A DNA stretch of 64,000 nucleotides from Inia geoffrensis (lineage: Eukaryota; Chordata; Mammalia; Artiodactyla; Iniidae), in NCBI GenBank assembly GCA_036417435.1, contig CM070901.1, positions 6,298,001 to 6,362,000 of the forward strand. Reading direction: 5' to 3'. The position numbers were made by a program, and so were the translations under genes. The notes beneath the pieces were generated by a model. It made no database searches and was not told the origin of the DNA. It was given only the letters and a program-made list of their open reading frames with translations. This document shows, in pieces, positions 34,170-45,530 of the stretch. Position 1 is the first letter of the stretch. Every line of letters begins with the position of its first letter.

Positions 34170-35050
34170 TTGATTTTAGCTGTAAGGGAGAGAAAACACA
34201 GCTCAAACTGGGTTAAACAAGAGGAAGCTTATTATTCAGAAAAATATGAGCTTCAAAGGTGGAGGGGGCTTCCCTGGTGGCGCAGTGGTTGAGAGTCCGC
34301 CTGCCGATGCAGGGGACGCGGGTTCGTGCCCCAGTCTGGGAAGATCCCACGTGCCACGGAGCGGCTGGGCCCGTGAGCCATGGCCGCTGAGCCTGTGCGT
34401 CCGGAGCCTGTGGTCCGCCACGGGAGAGGCCACAACAGTGAGAGGCCCGCTTACCACAAAAAAAAAAAAAAAAAAGTGGAGGTATGGGTGGGTCTAGCTT
34501 GTTTATTTATGTTAACTTAATCCGCAGTCTAGGAATCAGTAGCTGCAGTAGTTTAAGATGTCACTTGCCAGCTCTGACGCCTTACAGAGCAAGGATAGAA
34601 ACCATGCATGTCCGCTTTCTTTGGAGTAAGGAAAGATTTTTGATGACACCCTTAGCTAATTTTCTGTTATTACCCATTGACCCTTACTGGATCTCCTGCC
34701 TATTCTTAAACCTGTAATCATTAAAGGGAAAAGGATTATCATGTTTGGCTTAGAAGATTCATAATCTAGCTCCTGAAATTTATCTCAGTGGATATGCGAT
34801 GGTGGAATAGAATGAGGGGTCACATTCCCCAGGGTCATATGAGAATGCCTGAACAAAACTAGATTCCTTTTAGTAAGGGATAAGTGAGAAATAAATGCAA
34901 GGACCACAACCAACAGTTTTCACTATACCTAGGAATTAATTAGGCACTGAGCCTATACACAGCCAAGACTACAGCTCCCTTATTGGGTCCACCTTCCTCT
35001 TTGTTCATCTGGTGGAAAATACATTGTTGATGGGCTACAGAGGAGGAGTT
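34170..35050 (+). repeat. Possible ancient interspersed repeat, unclassified
   Basis: The left part (GGTTGATTTTAGCTGTAAGG, CTCAAACTGGGTTAAACAAG, AAGCTTATTATTCAG) and the part right of the SINE (about 34480-35050) read like one old repeat of the type that begins with Ala/Leu-free AACTGGGTTAAAC-like blocks. A SINE at 34266-34475 lies in it. Family not identified. Confidence 0.35.
34266..34475 (+). mobile_element. CHR-2-type SINE
   Basis: GGGCTTCCCTGGTGGCGCAG start, intact B box GGTTCGTGCC, body to CCGCTTACCACAAAA, then about 18 A. The direct repeat GTGGAGG lies at 34259-34265 and 34476-34482. The 60-83 codon frames over it are SINE translations. Confidence 0.94.
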
Positions 35051-35236
35051 ACAAAGATACTATATTAAATTATTTCCCTCTTTATATTTTTATCCAAATT
35101 CAATTCTATACTTTCCTCCATTTTCCCACCATGTGATACTAATTTTTAACATTTCAGCTTTCTTTGAAGTTACAAAATCATTTGATTTTGAAAGCTGCAT
35201 GATATATGAAACAAAAAAGAAACAAAAATCATGCTT

Positions 35237-35548
35237 GGGACTTCCCTGGTGGCACAGTGGTTAAGAATCCACCTGCCAATGCAGGGGACAGAGTTTCAAG
35301 ACCTGGTCTGAGAAGATCCCACATGCCGTGGAGCAACTAAGCCAGTGCGCCACAACTACTGAGTGTGCACTCTAGAGCCCACATACTACAACTACTGAAG
35401 CCCATGCACCTAGAGCCTGTGTTCCTCAACAGAGAAGCCACCGCAGTGAGAAGCCTGCACACCGCAACTAGAGAAAGCCCGTGCACAGCAGCAAAAAGAC
35501 CCAACACAGCCAAAAATAGATAAATAAATTTATATTTTTTTAAAAAAA
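35237..35548 (+). mobile_element. CHR-1-type SINE
   Basis: Begins GGGACTTCCCTGGTGGCAC, with the long CHR body containing repeated CAACTACTGA blocks and GCAACTAGAGAAAGCCCGTG, then GACCCAACACAGCCAAAAAT and an A/T-rich tail. The flanking repeat CATGCTT (35230-35236 and 35549-35555) extends with A's on its left side. It is more diverged than the CHR-2 copies, fitting an older subfamily. Confidence 0.92.
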
Positions 35549-35727
35549 CATGCTTTAGGCTTTTGTTTACTTAGGGATAATTTATTTCATGATTCACTGT
35601 TCATAAACCCTGAACTCTATTCTTTCTCAGGGTTGGTATTACAAGTGTCTTTTCAAAACTATTTGGAGTTGTCCCATGTTAGTGTATATACAGATGGAGT
35701 TTAGAAAACAAGAGCTTAAAAACACTG

Positions 35728-37426
35728 TGAAATTAGAACACTCCCTAACACCATACACAAAAATAAACTGAAAATGGATTAAAGACCTAAATGTAAGGCC
35801 AGAAACTATAAAACTCTCAGAGGAATACCTAGACAGAACGCTCTATGATATAAATCACAGCAAGATACTTTTTGACCCACCTCATAGAGAAATGGAAGTA
35901 AAACCAAAAATGAACAAATAGGACCTAATGAAACTTCAAAGCTTTTGCACAGCAAAGGAAACCATAAACAAGACCAAAAGACAACCCTCAGAATGGGAGA
36001 AAATATTTGACAATGAAGCAACTGACAAAGGATTAATCTCCAAAATTTACAAGCAGCTTATGCAGCTCAATAACAAAGAAACAAACCAATCCAAAAAGGG
36101 TCAGAAGACCAAAATAGACATTTCTCCAGAGAAGATATACAGATTGCCAACAAACACATGAAAGAATGCTCACCATCATTAATCATTATAGAAATGCAAA
36201 TCAAAACTACAATGAGATATCATCTCACACCAGTCAGAATGGTCATCATCAAAAAATCTAGAAACCATAAATGCTGGAGAGGGTGTGGAGAAAAGGGAAC
36301 ACTCCTGCCCTGCTGGTGGGAATGTGAATTGGTACAGCCACTATGGAGAACAGTATGGAGATTCCTTAAAAAGCTACAAATAGAACTACCGTATGACCCA
36401 GCAATCCCACTACTGGGCATATACCCTGAGAAAGCCATAATTCAAAAAGAGTCATGTACCAAAATGTTCATTGCAGCTCTATTTACAATAACCCGGAGAC
36501 GGAAACAACCTAAGTGCCCATCATTGGTTGAATGGATAAAGAAGATGTGGCACATATATACAATGGATTATTACTCAGCCATAAAAAGAAACAAAACTGA
36601 GCTATTTGTAATGAGGTAGATAGACCTGGAGTCTGTCATACAGACTGAAGTAAGTCAGAAAGAGAAATACAAATACCATGTGCTAACACATATATATGGA
36701 ATTTAAGAAAAAAAATGTCAAGAAGAACCTAGGGGCATGACGGGAATAAAGACACAGACCTACTGGAGAACGGACTTGAGGATATGGGGAGGGGGAAGGG
36801 TGAGCTGTGACAAACCAAGAGAGAGGCATGGACATATATACACTACCAAAGGTAAGGTAGATAGCTAGTGGGAAGCAGCCGCATAGCACAGGAGGGAGGG
36901 AGGGAGATGCAAGAGGGAAGAGATATGGGAACATATGTATATGTACAACTGATTCACTTTGTTATAAAGCAGAAACTAACACACCATTGTAAAGCAATTA
37001 TACCCCAATAAAGATGTTAAAAAAAAACATTCTAGAAACAATAAATGCTGGAGAAGGTGTGGAGAAAAGGGAACTCTCTTGCACTGTTGGTGGGAATGTA
37101 ATTTGATACAGCCTAGGAGATTTGAGGATATAGGCAGGGGGCAGGGTAAGCTGTGACAAAGTGAGAGAGTGGCATGGACATATATCCACTACCAAATGTA
37201 AAATAGATAGCTAGTGGGAGGCAGCCACATAGCACAGGGAGATCAGCTGGGTGGTTTGTGGCCACCTAGGGAGGTGGGATGGGGAGGGTGGGAGGGAGGG
37301 AGACGCAAGAGGGAAGAGATATGGGAACATATGTATATGTATAACTGATTCGCTTTGTTATAAGGCAGAAACTAACACACCGTTGTAAAGCAATTATACT
37401 CCAATAAAGAGGTTAAAAAAAACCCC
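35728..37426 (+). mobile_element. Double L1 3' end within one target duplication
   Basis: Unit 1 (35728-37028) is a 5'-truncated L1 from the ORF2 C-terminus through the 3' UTR to CCAATAAAGATGTTAAAAAAAAA. Unit 2 (37029-37426) re-enters L1 in the same orientation at TCTAGAAACAATAAATGCTGG, lacks about 420 bases relative to unit 1 after TGATACAGCC, and ends with a second poly-A. The repeat AAAACACTG lies at 35719-35727 and 37427-37435, outside both units. One flanking duplication suggests one insertion event (see findings). Confidence 0.9.
35928..36619 (+). pseudogene. L1 ORF2 C-terminal fragment
   Basis: Frames 35928-36161 ([40 protein letters not shown]) and 36158-36619 ([54 protein letters not shown]) give the ORF2 C-terminus with a single frame change between them near 36160. 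Confidence 0.9.
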
Positions 37427-37475
37427 AAAACACTGACTTTTTGAATGAAGACGTTCTGAAATGTTTGTATTGGTG

Positions 37476-37727
37476 CTAGTCTTCATGTTTATTCATGGAA
37501 TGCCATGATGTAGTTATAGTTTGAGACGGGTTTGATGTCTTAGTCAGTTTTGTACATAAGACACTAACATTTGCATCCTCAAAATGTAGCTCTGTGGACA
37601 GAGCATTCATTTCATCTCCATATAATTTTATTCTAGAAAGTAGAATTCTCTCCTCTGTTGGCAGATTGGTGGAAAACTCTATTATAAATAAAATTATGTT
37701 TATTATTGCAAAATATTTGATAGTCAT
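37476..37727 (-). CDS. Unidentified 83-codon open frame, possible exon
   Basis: Not recognised. It lies outside every repeat I can identify. The translation is hydrophilic and mixed (residues 20-40: NLPTEERILLSRIKLYGDEM; near the end: KTSNPSQTITTSWHSMNK), unlike the Phe/Leu-rich frames typical of random AT-rich DNA. On the minus strand a pyrimidine/AT-rich run ending TTTATTTATAATAG precedes the GAG of residue 17, which could be a splice acceptor; the frame then runs to a TAG. It could be a terminal exon, a decayed exon or chance. No promoter, poly-A signal or neighbouring exon was found. Confidence 0.2.
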   Translation of the reverse strand: MTIKYFAIINIILFIIEFSTNLPTEERILLSRIKLYGDEMNALSTELHFEDANVSVLCTKLTKTSNPSQTITTSWHSMNKHED

Positions 37728-37740
37728 AGTTGCTGCTTTA

Positions 37741-38730
37741 AAATTATTTTAAGATTAATTATAACATTTTGATGAGGAAGAAATTTAGTGGATAATGTAG
37801 ATTATTTTGCATCTCTAGGGCATTTTATATTTAAATGAACCATATTTATATATGAGGTAAATTCAGCATTATATTATGTGTCCTATAAAATGAAACCTAA
37901 ATTACTGCATTTTGCAGAATCAATTCTTATAAAATGATATCTAGGAAATTTCATTTCTACACACTAAGTAAAATTTAATATTAGCAATATTGTAATTCAC
38001 AAACAGTTGATTTTGTTGGGCTGGAAATGAACAAGTTTCATAAAAACATTAAAATACCTAGAATAAAGAGAATATTTGAAAAGCCTCACTCTCTCCTGCA
38101 CTGATAAGTTTCATTCTCATATGAGCTAATTCTCATATTTCAACCAGTAAATATAACACAGAAGTGATTGTAGCAGAATTTAAGATAGCCATTTCAAATG
38201 CTTTGTCCAAAATTAGCCTCTAGAAAGACAGATGTTTGATATAACAATTCCAATTTTAGAACAATTACCATCCTACATTGGAATGCTATTCCCTCTGAAA
38301 AAAAAGCAATATTGGAATGAAAGACTCTTGTGTAATGCTAGTAGTGAAGGAGTTATTGTCTCTGGTGGGAGATTAAGTACTCCTGAGGAGAGAAAGGAGA
38401 GGTAAATTGACTTAAGAAGGTATCACCAGGGCACAAAAATTATGCACAAGTTACAAATCATTTGATTTGGAATCAATGAGTTTTCAAGTATCAGAGCCTG
38501 ACTTTGCAAGGATCAGAGAATCACAGTGTGGTGACTGCTAGGGTGTTTAAAGCAGTTCCATTGAACCAAATTGCATCTTTTAATTTTACAGTAAAATGGC
38601 ACCAAAGACAATGCTCTCCAGGGACAGATTTAGATTTACAAGGTGGCTTCAAGGTGGAAGGTGACTGGGCTCTTGAAAAATCCACTGTAGTCAAAAAGCA
38701 TTCACATAACTAAAAACTGCCAAGAAGATG
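37741..38730. other. Unassigned DNA
   Basis: About 1 kb with no supported gene. A 69-codon frame at 38504-38713 shows no motif. Confidence 0.5.
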
Positions 38731-38734
38731 GTAC

Positions 38735-39640
38735 GTGTGTCAGTCAAGGTGCAATCAGAAGTTTGAACATGGAAAACTTAATGTAAAGAATTATTAACTA
38801 TTAAAAGGAGACTGAATGGTGCAAAGGAGTACTCTAAGGAATACAGTAAAGATAAATGAAGGAAGTGACCACTATCTCTGGGACTGAGGAAGAGTGGATA
38901 AGGGAGAAATTAAGTGCTCAGAAAATGCCCCCATATTCCCCCAGTGCTAAGATTCTGACCTTGGTGGAGAGGGCATTTTGACACATGCAGACTGCTGTTG
39001 ACAAAAAGAACTTCCCAGAGTGCTGGGCCAAGGCTGGTCTAAAGAAACAGCTGCTGGTGGATAAACTTGCTGTTATGTGGGGCAGTCTGAGGCTGAGTCA
39101 TGGGAATGGATTACAGGGTGGTGGAGAAATTTGCCAGATGCCATTGTAGATGCAGGTGCAGTTGTGTTGGAACTGGTTCACAGGAAGAGTATCCTAGGTG
39201 GCTGAGAAACTCATTGGAGGATGGGGTGGAGTTGATGCATGAGAATGAGTTGATTTCTGGATACTGCAAGTGGGTTAGAGCTGGTCCACAGGAATGGTCC
39301 CCCAGGTAGACCAAGAAATGGGCTAGTGCATATGCGTCGTGTAGAAGTGGTCTGTGAAGACCTCTGAGGTGATTGTTATTGGCCTTTGGCACACTGAGTG
39401 ACAGCCATGCTGGAGAAGAAAAGTACCCCAAGACAAGGACACGTCCCTTCTCTTGAAATAGTCTTGCAGCATAATTCCAGTGACCTCTATTGGCATAGCT
39501 TATACTGCATTATCTGGCAAAAGAGAAGTGTTTACTAAGCAGAGTTCTGGTATTATACAAGGAAGGGCAGAGAAGCATGGCTTAGAGCTTAGAGGCAGTA
39601 AATTGATAACTGTTACAGCACCTGTTAGTAGGGCTGATGT
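38735..39640 (+). repeat. Possible ancient interspersed repeat with internal repeats
   Basis: A GC-richer block with segments such as GAAGTGACCACTATCTCTGG, CCCCAGTGCTAAGATTCTG, TGACAAAAAGAACTTCCCAG and CCAGTGACCTCTATTGGCAT, which I associate with an old mammalian interspersed element but cannot name. About 39119-39370 holds three diverged copies of a module (separate entry). Confidence 0.35.
39119..39370 (+). repeat. Degenerate minisatellite, about three units
   Basis: Three successive modules each run 'GAGAAA...' to 'AACTGGT/GAGCTGGT/GAAGTGGT ... CACAGGAA ... CCTAGG/CCCAGG'. Examples are GTTGGAACTGGTTCACAGG at about 39169, GTTAGAGCTGGTCCACAGG at about 39274 and GTAGAAGTGGTCTGTGAAG at about 39340. 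Unit lengths are unequal (roughly 80, 105 and 65 bases). Confidence 0.55.
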
Positions 39641-40751
39641 GTATAGTCATTTCTCTTCTACTTGGACTTAGGTTATAAAAAAAACCCTGTTGTAGTTTTA
39701 AGTCTACTCCATTTTGAGTGTCGCTAACTGTTCAGTGCACACCTTATAGGATGTTTCAGATTCTTTAGGCTCATCTCTCATCCCTTGTCCCACCTGAGCC
39801 ACCTGATGGTGACTGACACTGTATATGCCTGTTTGTTTACCCAGAAACTTCCATACAGACCAAATTAACCTACACAGAAGCATAGTGGAGGGACAGATGA
39901 GGAGAGGAACTAGAAAATTAATTACTTTTTCATGTCATTTTCTAATGAACTCTTCCAAGGATGCTAGCTGTGTCTTTTTTAGGAAGGAATAGAGCTTGAT
40001 AGTAAGTCAACTTATATTTCTTTCTATTATGCTTTGCAATAATTTATTTTAGCATCACTCACATTGCCTGGTCCTCCTAAGTATCAATATATTAATACTA
40101 AAACTTTCCTTTAAGTTTTTGTTTGCTTTTAAATTTACTTGGACTAAAATTATAACTAATTCTAGAGAACAGGTACTCAAGATATTAGTTTGGATTTTAA
40201 TCACAAACCTATTTGAAAGCAATATGAGTCTCATTGCTGTTGGTAAATGAGTTAGTAATTATCTTTGGCAAGAAGTGGCATTGCACTTTTTAAAGCTTTA
40301 AGCTTTTTCTTGTGATCAGTTGTTATAGGAATACATAATTTTAAGATATTGGTAGATCAAGCAGACATAACACTTAATATGGGGCAAAGCAATGATAATT
40401 CTGAAGATTGTGGACTGGATTCAGTAGTTTGATGTTATTTTAGAGGTAATAATAATACATTGATAAATTTAAGGGCTGTGCATATTGATGCCAAAGTACC
40501 TGAAGAGCCAGTGTGGTCTTCCAACTTATGTGGAGGCTTAAGGAAGTTGGGTGATAAATTTAGTTTTTTACAAGGTTCATCTTACAGATGGTTCAGTTTA
40601 TTCAAGAATCCATCCTATGATTATGTTTCTGACATATATTTGATTACACACATACACACAATTAGAATCTATGTCTGTCTATCTATCTATTATCTATCTG
40701 TCAATTAGCAGCTACCAGTATCATTACATATACTTTCTTATTCTTATTTTC
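39641..40751. other. Unassigned DNA with a short (CTAT)n tract
   Basis: No gene. A short CTAT/CTGT tetranucleotide run lies at about 40673-40702. Otherwise AT-rich sequence without a nameable repeat. Confidence 0.5.
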
Positions 40752-40830
40752 TCATTTTTGAAAAAATTGTATTGATGTAAAATTTACTTACAATGTTGTA
40801 TTAGTTTCAGGTGTACTGCAAAGTAATTCA

Positions 40831-40834
<4 letters not shown>

Positions 40835-40908
<74 letters not shown>
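40835..40908. repeat. (TA)n microsatellite, about 37 units
   Basis: Uninterrupted TA from 40835 to 40908, in the 3' UTR of the enclosing L1 at the position that reads AGTTATATATATA in related copies (for example near 10815 and 30045). Confidence 0.95.
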
Positions 40909-40909
<1 letters not shown>

Positions 40910-41452
40910 TTTGTTTTACATTCTCTTCCCTTATAGGTTATTACATATTTAGGATAGTCCCCTGTGCTATACAATAGATTCTTGTTGTTTATGTATTTTA
41001 TATGTAGGAGGGTCCATTTATTAATCCCAAACTCCTAATTTACCCCTCTCCCACCTTTACCCTTTGGTTACCGTAAATTTGTTTTCTATGTCTGTGAGTC
41101 TGTTTCTGTTTTGTAAATAAGTTCATTTGCATCATTTTTTAGATTTGACATGTAAGCAATATCATATGATATTTGTCTTTATCTGTCTGGCTTACTTTAC
41201 TTAGTATGATAATCTCTCGGTCCATCCATGCTACTGCAAATGGCATTATTTCATTCTTTTTGATGGCTAAGTAATACTTTATTGTGTATATATATCACAT
41301 GTTCTTTATTCATTCATCTGTCGATGGATTTCTACCATGTCTTGGTTATAGTAAATAATGCCACATGAACATTGGGGTGCATGTATCTCTCTGAATTATG
41401 GTCTTCTCCAGAAATATTCCCAGGAGTGGGATTGCTGGATCATATGGTAACT

Positions 41453-42374
41453 CTAGTTTTTTAAGAGAACTTCATACTGTTCTTCATAGTGGTTGCACCA
41501 ATTTACATTCCCACCAATAGTGTAGGAGGTTTCCCTTTTCTCCACACTCTCTCCAGCATTTGTTATTTGTAGATTTTTGATGATGGTCGTTCTGACTGGT
41601 GTTAGGTGATACCTCATTGTAGTTTTGATTTGCATTTCTCTAATAATTTGTGATGTTGAGAATCTTTTCATGTGCCTTTTGGCAATCTATAAGTCTTCTT
41701 TGGAGAAATGTCTATTTAGAGCTTCAGCCCATTTTTTGATTGGGTTGTCCTTTTTCTAAAATTTTTTTGCAACTGTTTTCAGCTGTTATTTTATTTTCTC
41801 ATTTGTCTTCAAGTCTGTAGCATGCTGCAAAAATGCCATGGGATATGACAACTATTACAGTAAGAAACCACTATATCAATCAGTTCTCTTATGAGTTCCA
41901 TTTTACAGTTCAACTACAAACTTCTTTTTTTTTTGGTATATTGAGCTGCATGTGCTGTTTGTATGTTTTGGAAATTAAGGCATTGTTGGTCGCATAATTT
42001 GCAAATATTTTCTCCCAGTCCGAAGGTTGTCTTTTAGTTTTGTTTATGGCTCCCTTTGTTGTTCAAAGGCTTTTAAGTTTAATTAGGTCCCATTTGTTTA
42101 TTTTTTTAATTTCCATTACTCTAAGAGACAGATCCAAAAAGATATTGCTGTGATTTATGTCAAAGATTGTTCTGCCTCTAGAAATTTTATAGCGTACATC
42201 TTTACATTTAGGTCTTTTATCCATTTTGAGTTTTTCATTTTGTGGAGTGTTAGAGAATGTTCTAATGTTATTTCTGTTTTTGTACCAGTACCATATCGTT
42301 TTGATGACTGTAACCTTATAGTATAGTCTGAAGTCAGAGAGCTTTATTCCTCCATTTCTGTTTTTCTTTCTCAA
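41453..42374 (-). pseudogene. L1 ORF2 C-terminal region, broken
   Basis: Frames 41453-41671 ([20 protein letters not shown], ending YEVLLKN) and 42063-42374 ([48 protein letters not shown]) carry parts of the ORF2 C-terminus. In the second an internal deletion joins the YKNRN segment to the middle of the downstream region ([18 protein letters not shown]). Confidence 0.85.
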
Positions 42375-42931
42375 GATTTCTTAAGCTATTCAGGGTTTTT
42401 TGTGTTTCCATACAAATTAAAAAAAAAATTATTTTCTAGTCCTGTGAAAAATGCCATTGGAAATTTGATAGGGATTGCCTTGAATATTTAGAGATTGCCT
42501 TGGTTACTATAGTCATTTTGACAATATTGATTCTTCCAATACAAGAACATGGTGTATCTTTTACATCTGTTTGGGTCATCTTTGATTTCTTTCATCAGTG
42601 TCATAGTTTTCAGAATACAGGTCTTTTACCTCCTTAGGTAGGTTTATTCCTAGGTATTTTATTCCTTTTGATTCAGTGGTAAATGGGATTTTTCCCTTAA
42701 TTTCTCTTTCTGATAGTTCATTGTTAGTGTATAGAAATACAACAAATTTGTGTATTAATTTTGTTTACTGCAACTGTACTGAATTCATTGATGAGCTCTA
42801 GTAGTTTTCTGGTAGTGTGTTTAGGATTTTTTTATGTATAGTATCATGTCATCTGCAAGAAGTGACAGTTTTACTTCTTTTCCCATTTGGATTCATTTTA
42901 TATTTTTTCATTTCCTGAAGGCTATGGACTA

Positions 42932-43155
42932 GATGAAGAAAAAGCTTTTGATAAAATTCAACATGATTTATGAAAAAAATCTCTCCAGAAAGTGGGCATA
43001 GAGGGAACATACTTCAACATAATAAAGGCCATATATGACAACCCCACAGCTAACATCATACTTCATGGTGAAATGCTGAAAGCATTTCCTCTAAGATCAG
43101 GAACAAGGCAAGGATGCCCACTCTCACCAATTTTATTCAACATAGCTTTGGAAGT
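42932..43155 (+). pseudogene. Inverted RT segment inside the L1
   Basis: On both sides the L1 is on the minus strand, but this block reads on the plus strand: [11 protein letters not shown], then the 64-codon frame from 42992 with [40 protein letters not shown] and EV. The minus-strand part on the left stops after the catalytic box (42845-42860, Leu-Ala-Asp-Asp). The part on the right resumes at the RIQQ segment, so about 130 bases of RT are also missing. Confidence 0.92.
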
Positions 43156-43177
43156 TCACAGTGTATTGTTGGATTCA

Positions 43178-43291
<114 letters not shown>

Positions 43292-43469
43292 TCACAGAAT
43301 GAGTTTGGAAGTTTCCTTCCTCTGCAATTTTTCTGAATAGTTTACGAAGGATAGGTGTTAACTCTTCTTTAAATGTTTGATAGAATTCACCTGTGAAGCC
43401 ATCTGGTCCTTTTGTTTGTTGGGAGTTTTTAAATCACAGTTTCAATTTCAGTACTTGTAATTGGTCTTT

Positions 43470-43994
43470 TTATATATTTTTAAAAATTTCTTCTTGGTCC
43501 AGTATTGGGAGATCATACCTTTCTAAGATTTTGTCCATTTCTTCCAGGTAGTCCATTTTATTGTCATATAGTTGCTTGTAGTAGTCTCTTATTTTCCTTC
43601 GTATTTCTGTGATGTAGGTTGTAACTTCTTTTTCATTTCTAATTTTATTGATTTGGGCCTTGTCCTTTTTTCTCTTGATGATTCTGGCTAAAAGTTTATC
43701 AATTTTATTTATTTTTTCAAAGAACCAGCTTTTAGTTTCATTGATCTTTTCTATTTTTTTTTTTTTTTTAGTCTCTAATTCATTTATTTCTGCTTTCATC
43801 TTTATGATTTCTTTCCTTCTATTAATTTTGTGTTTTGTTTGTTCTTCTTTCCCTTGGTGCATTAGGTGTAATGTTACATTGCTTATTTGAGATTTTTCTT
43901 GTTTTGTGGAATAGGCTAATACTACTATAAACTTCTCCTTAGAACTGCTTTTGCTGAGTCCCATAGATTTTGCATCATTGTGGGTTTTTTTCAC
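43470..43994 (-). pseudogene. L1 ORF2 linker between endonuclease and RT
   Basis: A 174-codon frame with SWFFEKINKIDKLLARIIKR, KDKAQINKIRNEK, IRDYYKQLYDNKMDYLEEMD and KILERYDLPILDQEEI. This is the linker and start of RT in ORF2, ending before the [11 protein letters not shown] segment, which is in another frame. Confidence 0.9.
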
Positions 43995-44459
43995 TTTTAT
44001 CTAACTATTTTTTTATTTCCTCTTTGATTTCTTCAGTGATCCACTGATTATTTAGTAGCATGCTGTTTACCTTCCATGTGTTTCTGGTTTTTTTGCTGTT
44101 TTTTTCTTGTAGTTGACTTCTAATCTTATAGTGTTGTGGTTGGAAAAGATGCTTGGTATGATTTCAACTTTCTTAAATTTACTGAGGCTTGCTTTGTGGC
44201 CCAGCATATGATCTGTCCTGGAGAATGTTCCATGTGCATTTGAAAAGAATGTCTATTCTTCTGCTTTCAGGTGGAATGTTCTATAAATATCATTTACATC
44301 CATTTAGTCTATTGTGACATTTAAGGCCTTATTTTGTTTCCTTATTGATTTTCTGTCCTGGATGATCTGTCCATCAATGTAATAGGGGTGTTAGTTCTCC
44401 ACTATTATTGTGTTACTGTTGATTTCTCCTTTTGTGGCTGTTAGCATTTGCCTTATATA

Positions 44460-44744
44460 TTAAGATGTTCCTATGTTAGGTGCATATAGATTTACAATTG
44501 TTATATCGTCTTCTTGGATTGATGCCTTGATCCTTATGTAGTGTCCTTCTTTGTCTTTTGTAACATTTTTTATTTTAATGTCTATTTTATCTGATATGAG
44601 TATTGCTACTCCATCTTTCTTTTGATTTCCATTTGCATGAAATACCTTTTTCCATCCCCTCACTTTCAGTCTGTATGTGTCTCTAGATCTGAAGTGGGTC
44701 TCTTGTAGACAGCATATATATACATGTATTCTTTTTGTATTCAT
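44460..44744 (-). pseudogene. L1 ORF2 endonuclease fragment
   Basis: A 94-codon frame with CCLQETHFRSRDTYRLKVRG, KKDGVAILISDKIDIKIKN and GHYIRIKASIQEDDITIVNL then YAPN. The QETH catalytic segment is intact. The frame ends before the GDFNT segment because of later mutations. Confidence 0.92.
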
Positions 44745-45010
44745 TTAGCTAGTCTATATCTTTCAGTTGGAGCTATTATCTGTTTACATTTAAGGTACTT
44801 ATCAATATGGATATTCTTATTGCCATTGTGTTCATTGTTTTGGATTTGTTTTTGTAGGGTTTTTTCCTGCCCTGCCTCTTTTCTTCTCCTGTGATTTAAA
44901 GACTATCTTTAGCATTGTTTTTGGATTCCGTTTTCTTTTTTGTGTGTACATCTATTATAGATTTTTGGTTCATGGTTACCATGAAGTTTTTATATAGCGT
45001 GCTCTCTCGC

Positions 45011-45012
<2 letters not shown>

Positions 45013-45089
<77 letters not shown>

Positions 45090-45090
45090 G
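45013..45090. repeat. (CT)n(TA)n compound microsatellite
   Basis: About 20 CT units (45013-45052), then about 14 TA units (45053-45082) and a short TGTATATATG end. It lies in the spacer between ORF1 and ORF2 of the enclosing L1. Confidence 0.93.
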
Positions 45091-45530
45091 TGATTGTTTT
45101 AATATACTGATGTCTTAATTTCAAATACATTCCCAATATACTGCATTCCCAATATACTGCATATTCCCAATATTCTACTCTTCTCCTCTCATGATTACTG
45201 ATTTAGATACCATATTTGTGGATGACATCCTACCTTTACTGCATGTTTGCCTCTACCAGTGAGCTTTCCCATTTTGTAATTTCCTGTTTCTAGTTGTGGG
45301 CTTCCCTTTTCTGCCTAGAGAAGTTCCTTTAGCATTTGTTGTAAAGCTGGTTTGGTGGTGCTGTACTCTTTATACTTTTGCTTGCCTGTAAAGTGTTTGA
45401 TCTTTCCATGAAATCTGAATGAGAGCCTTGCAGGGTGTTCTTGGTTGTAGGTTTTTCTCTTTCATCACTTTAAATACATCATTCCACTCACTTCTGGTCT
45501 GAAGAGTTTCTTCTGAAAAATCAGCTGATA

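Noticed and set aside
39100..39431. CRISPR-like array suggested by repeated modules at 39119-39370
   Set aside because: The modules are diverged, unequal in length, without constant repeats or unique spacers, and the genome is mammalian.
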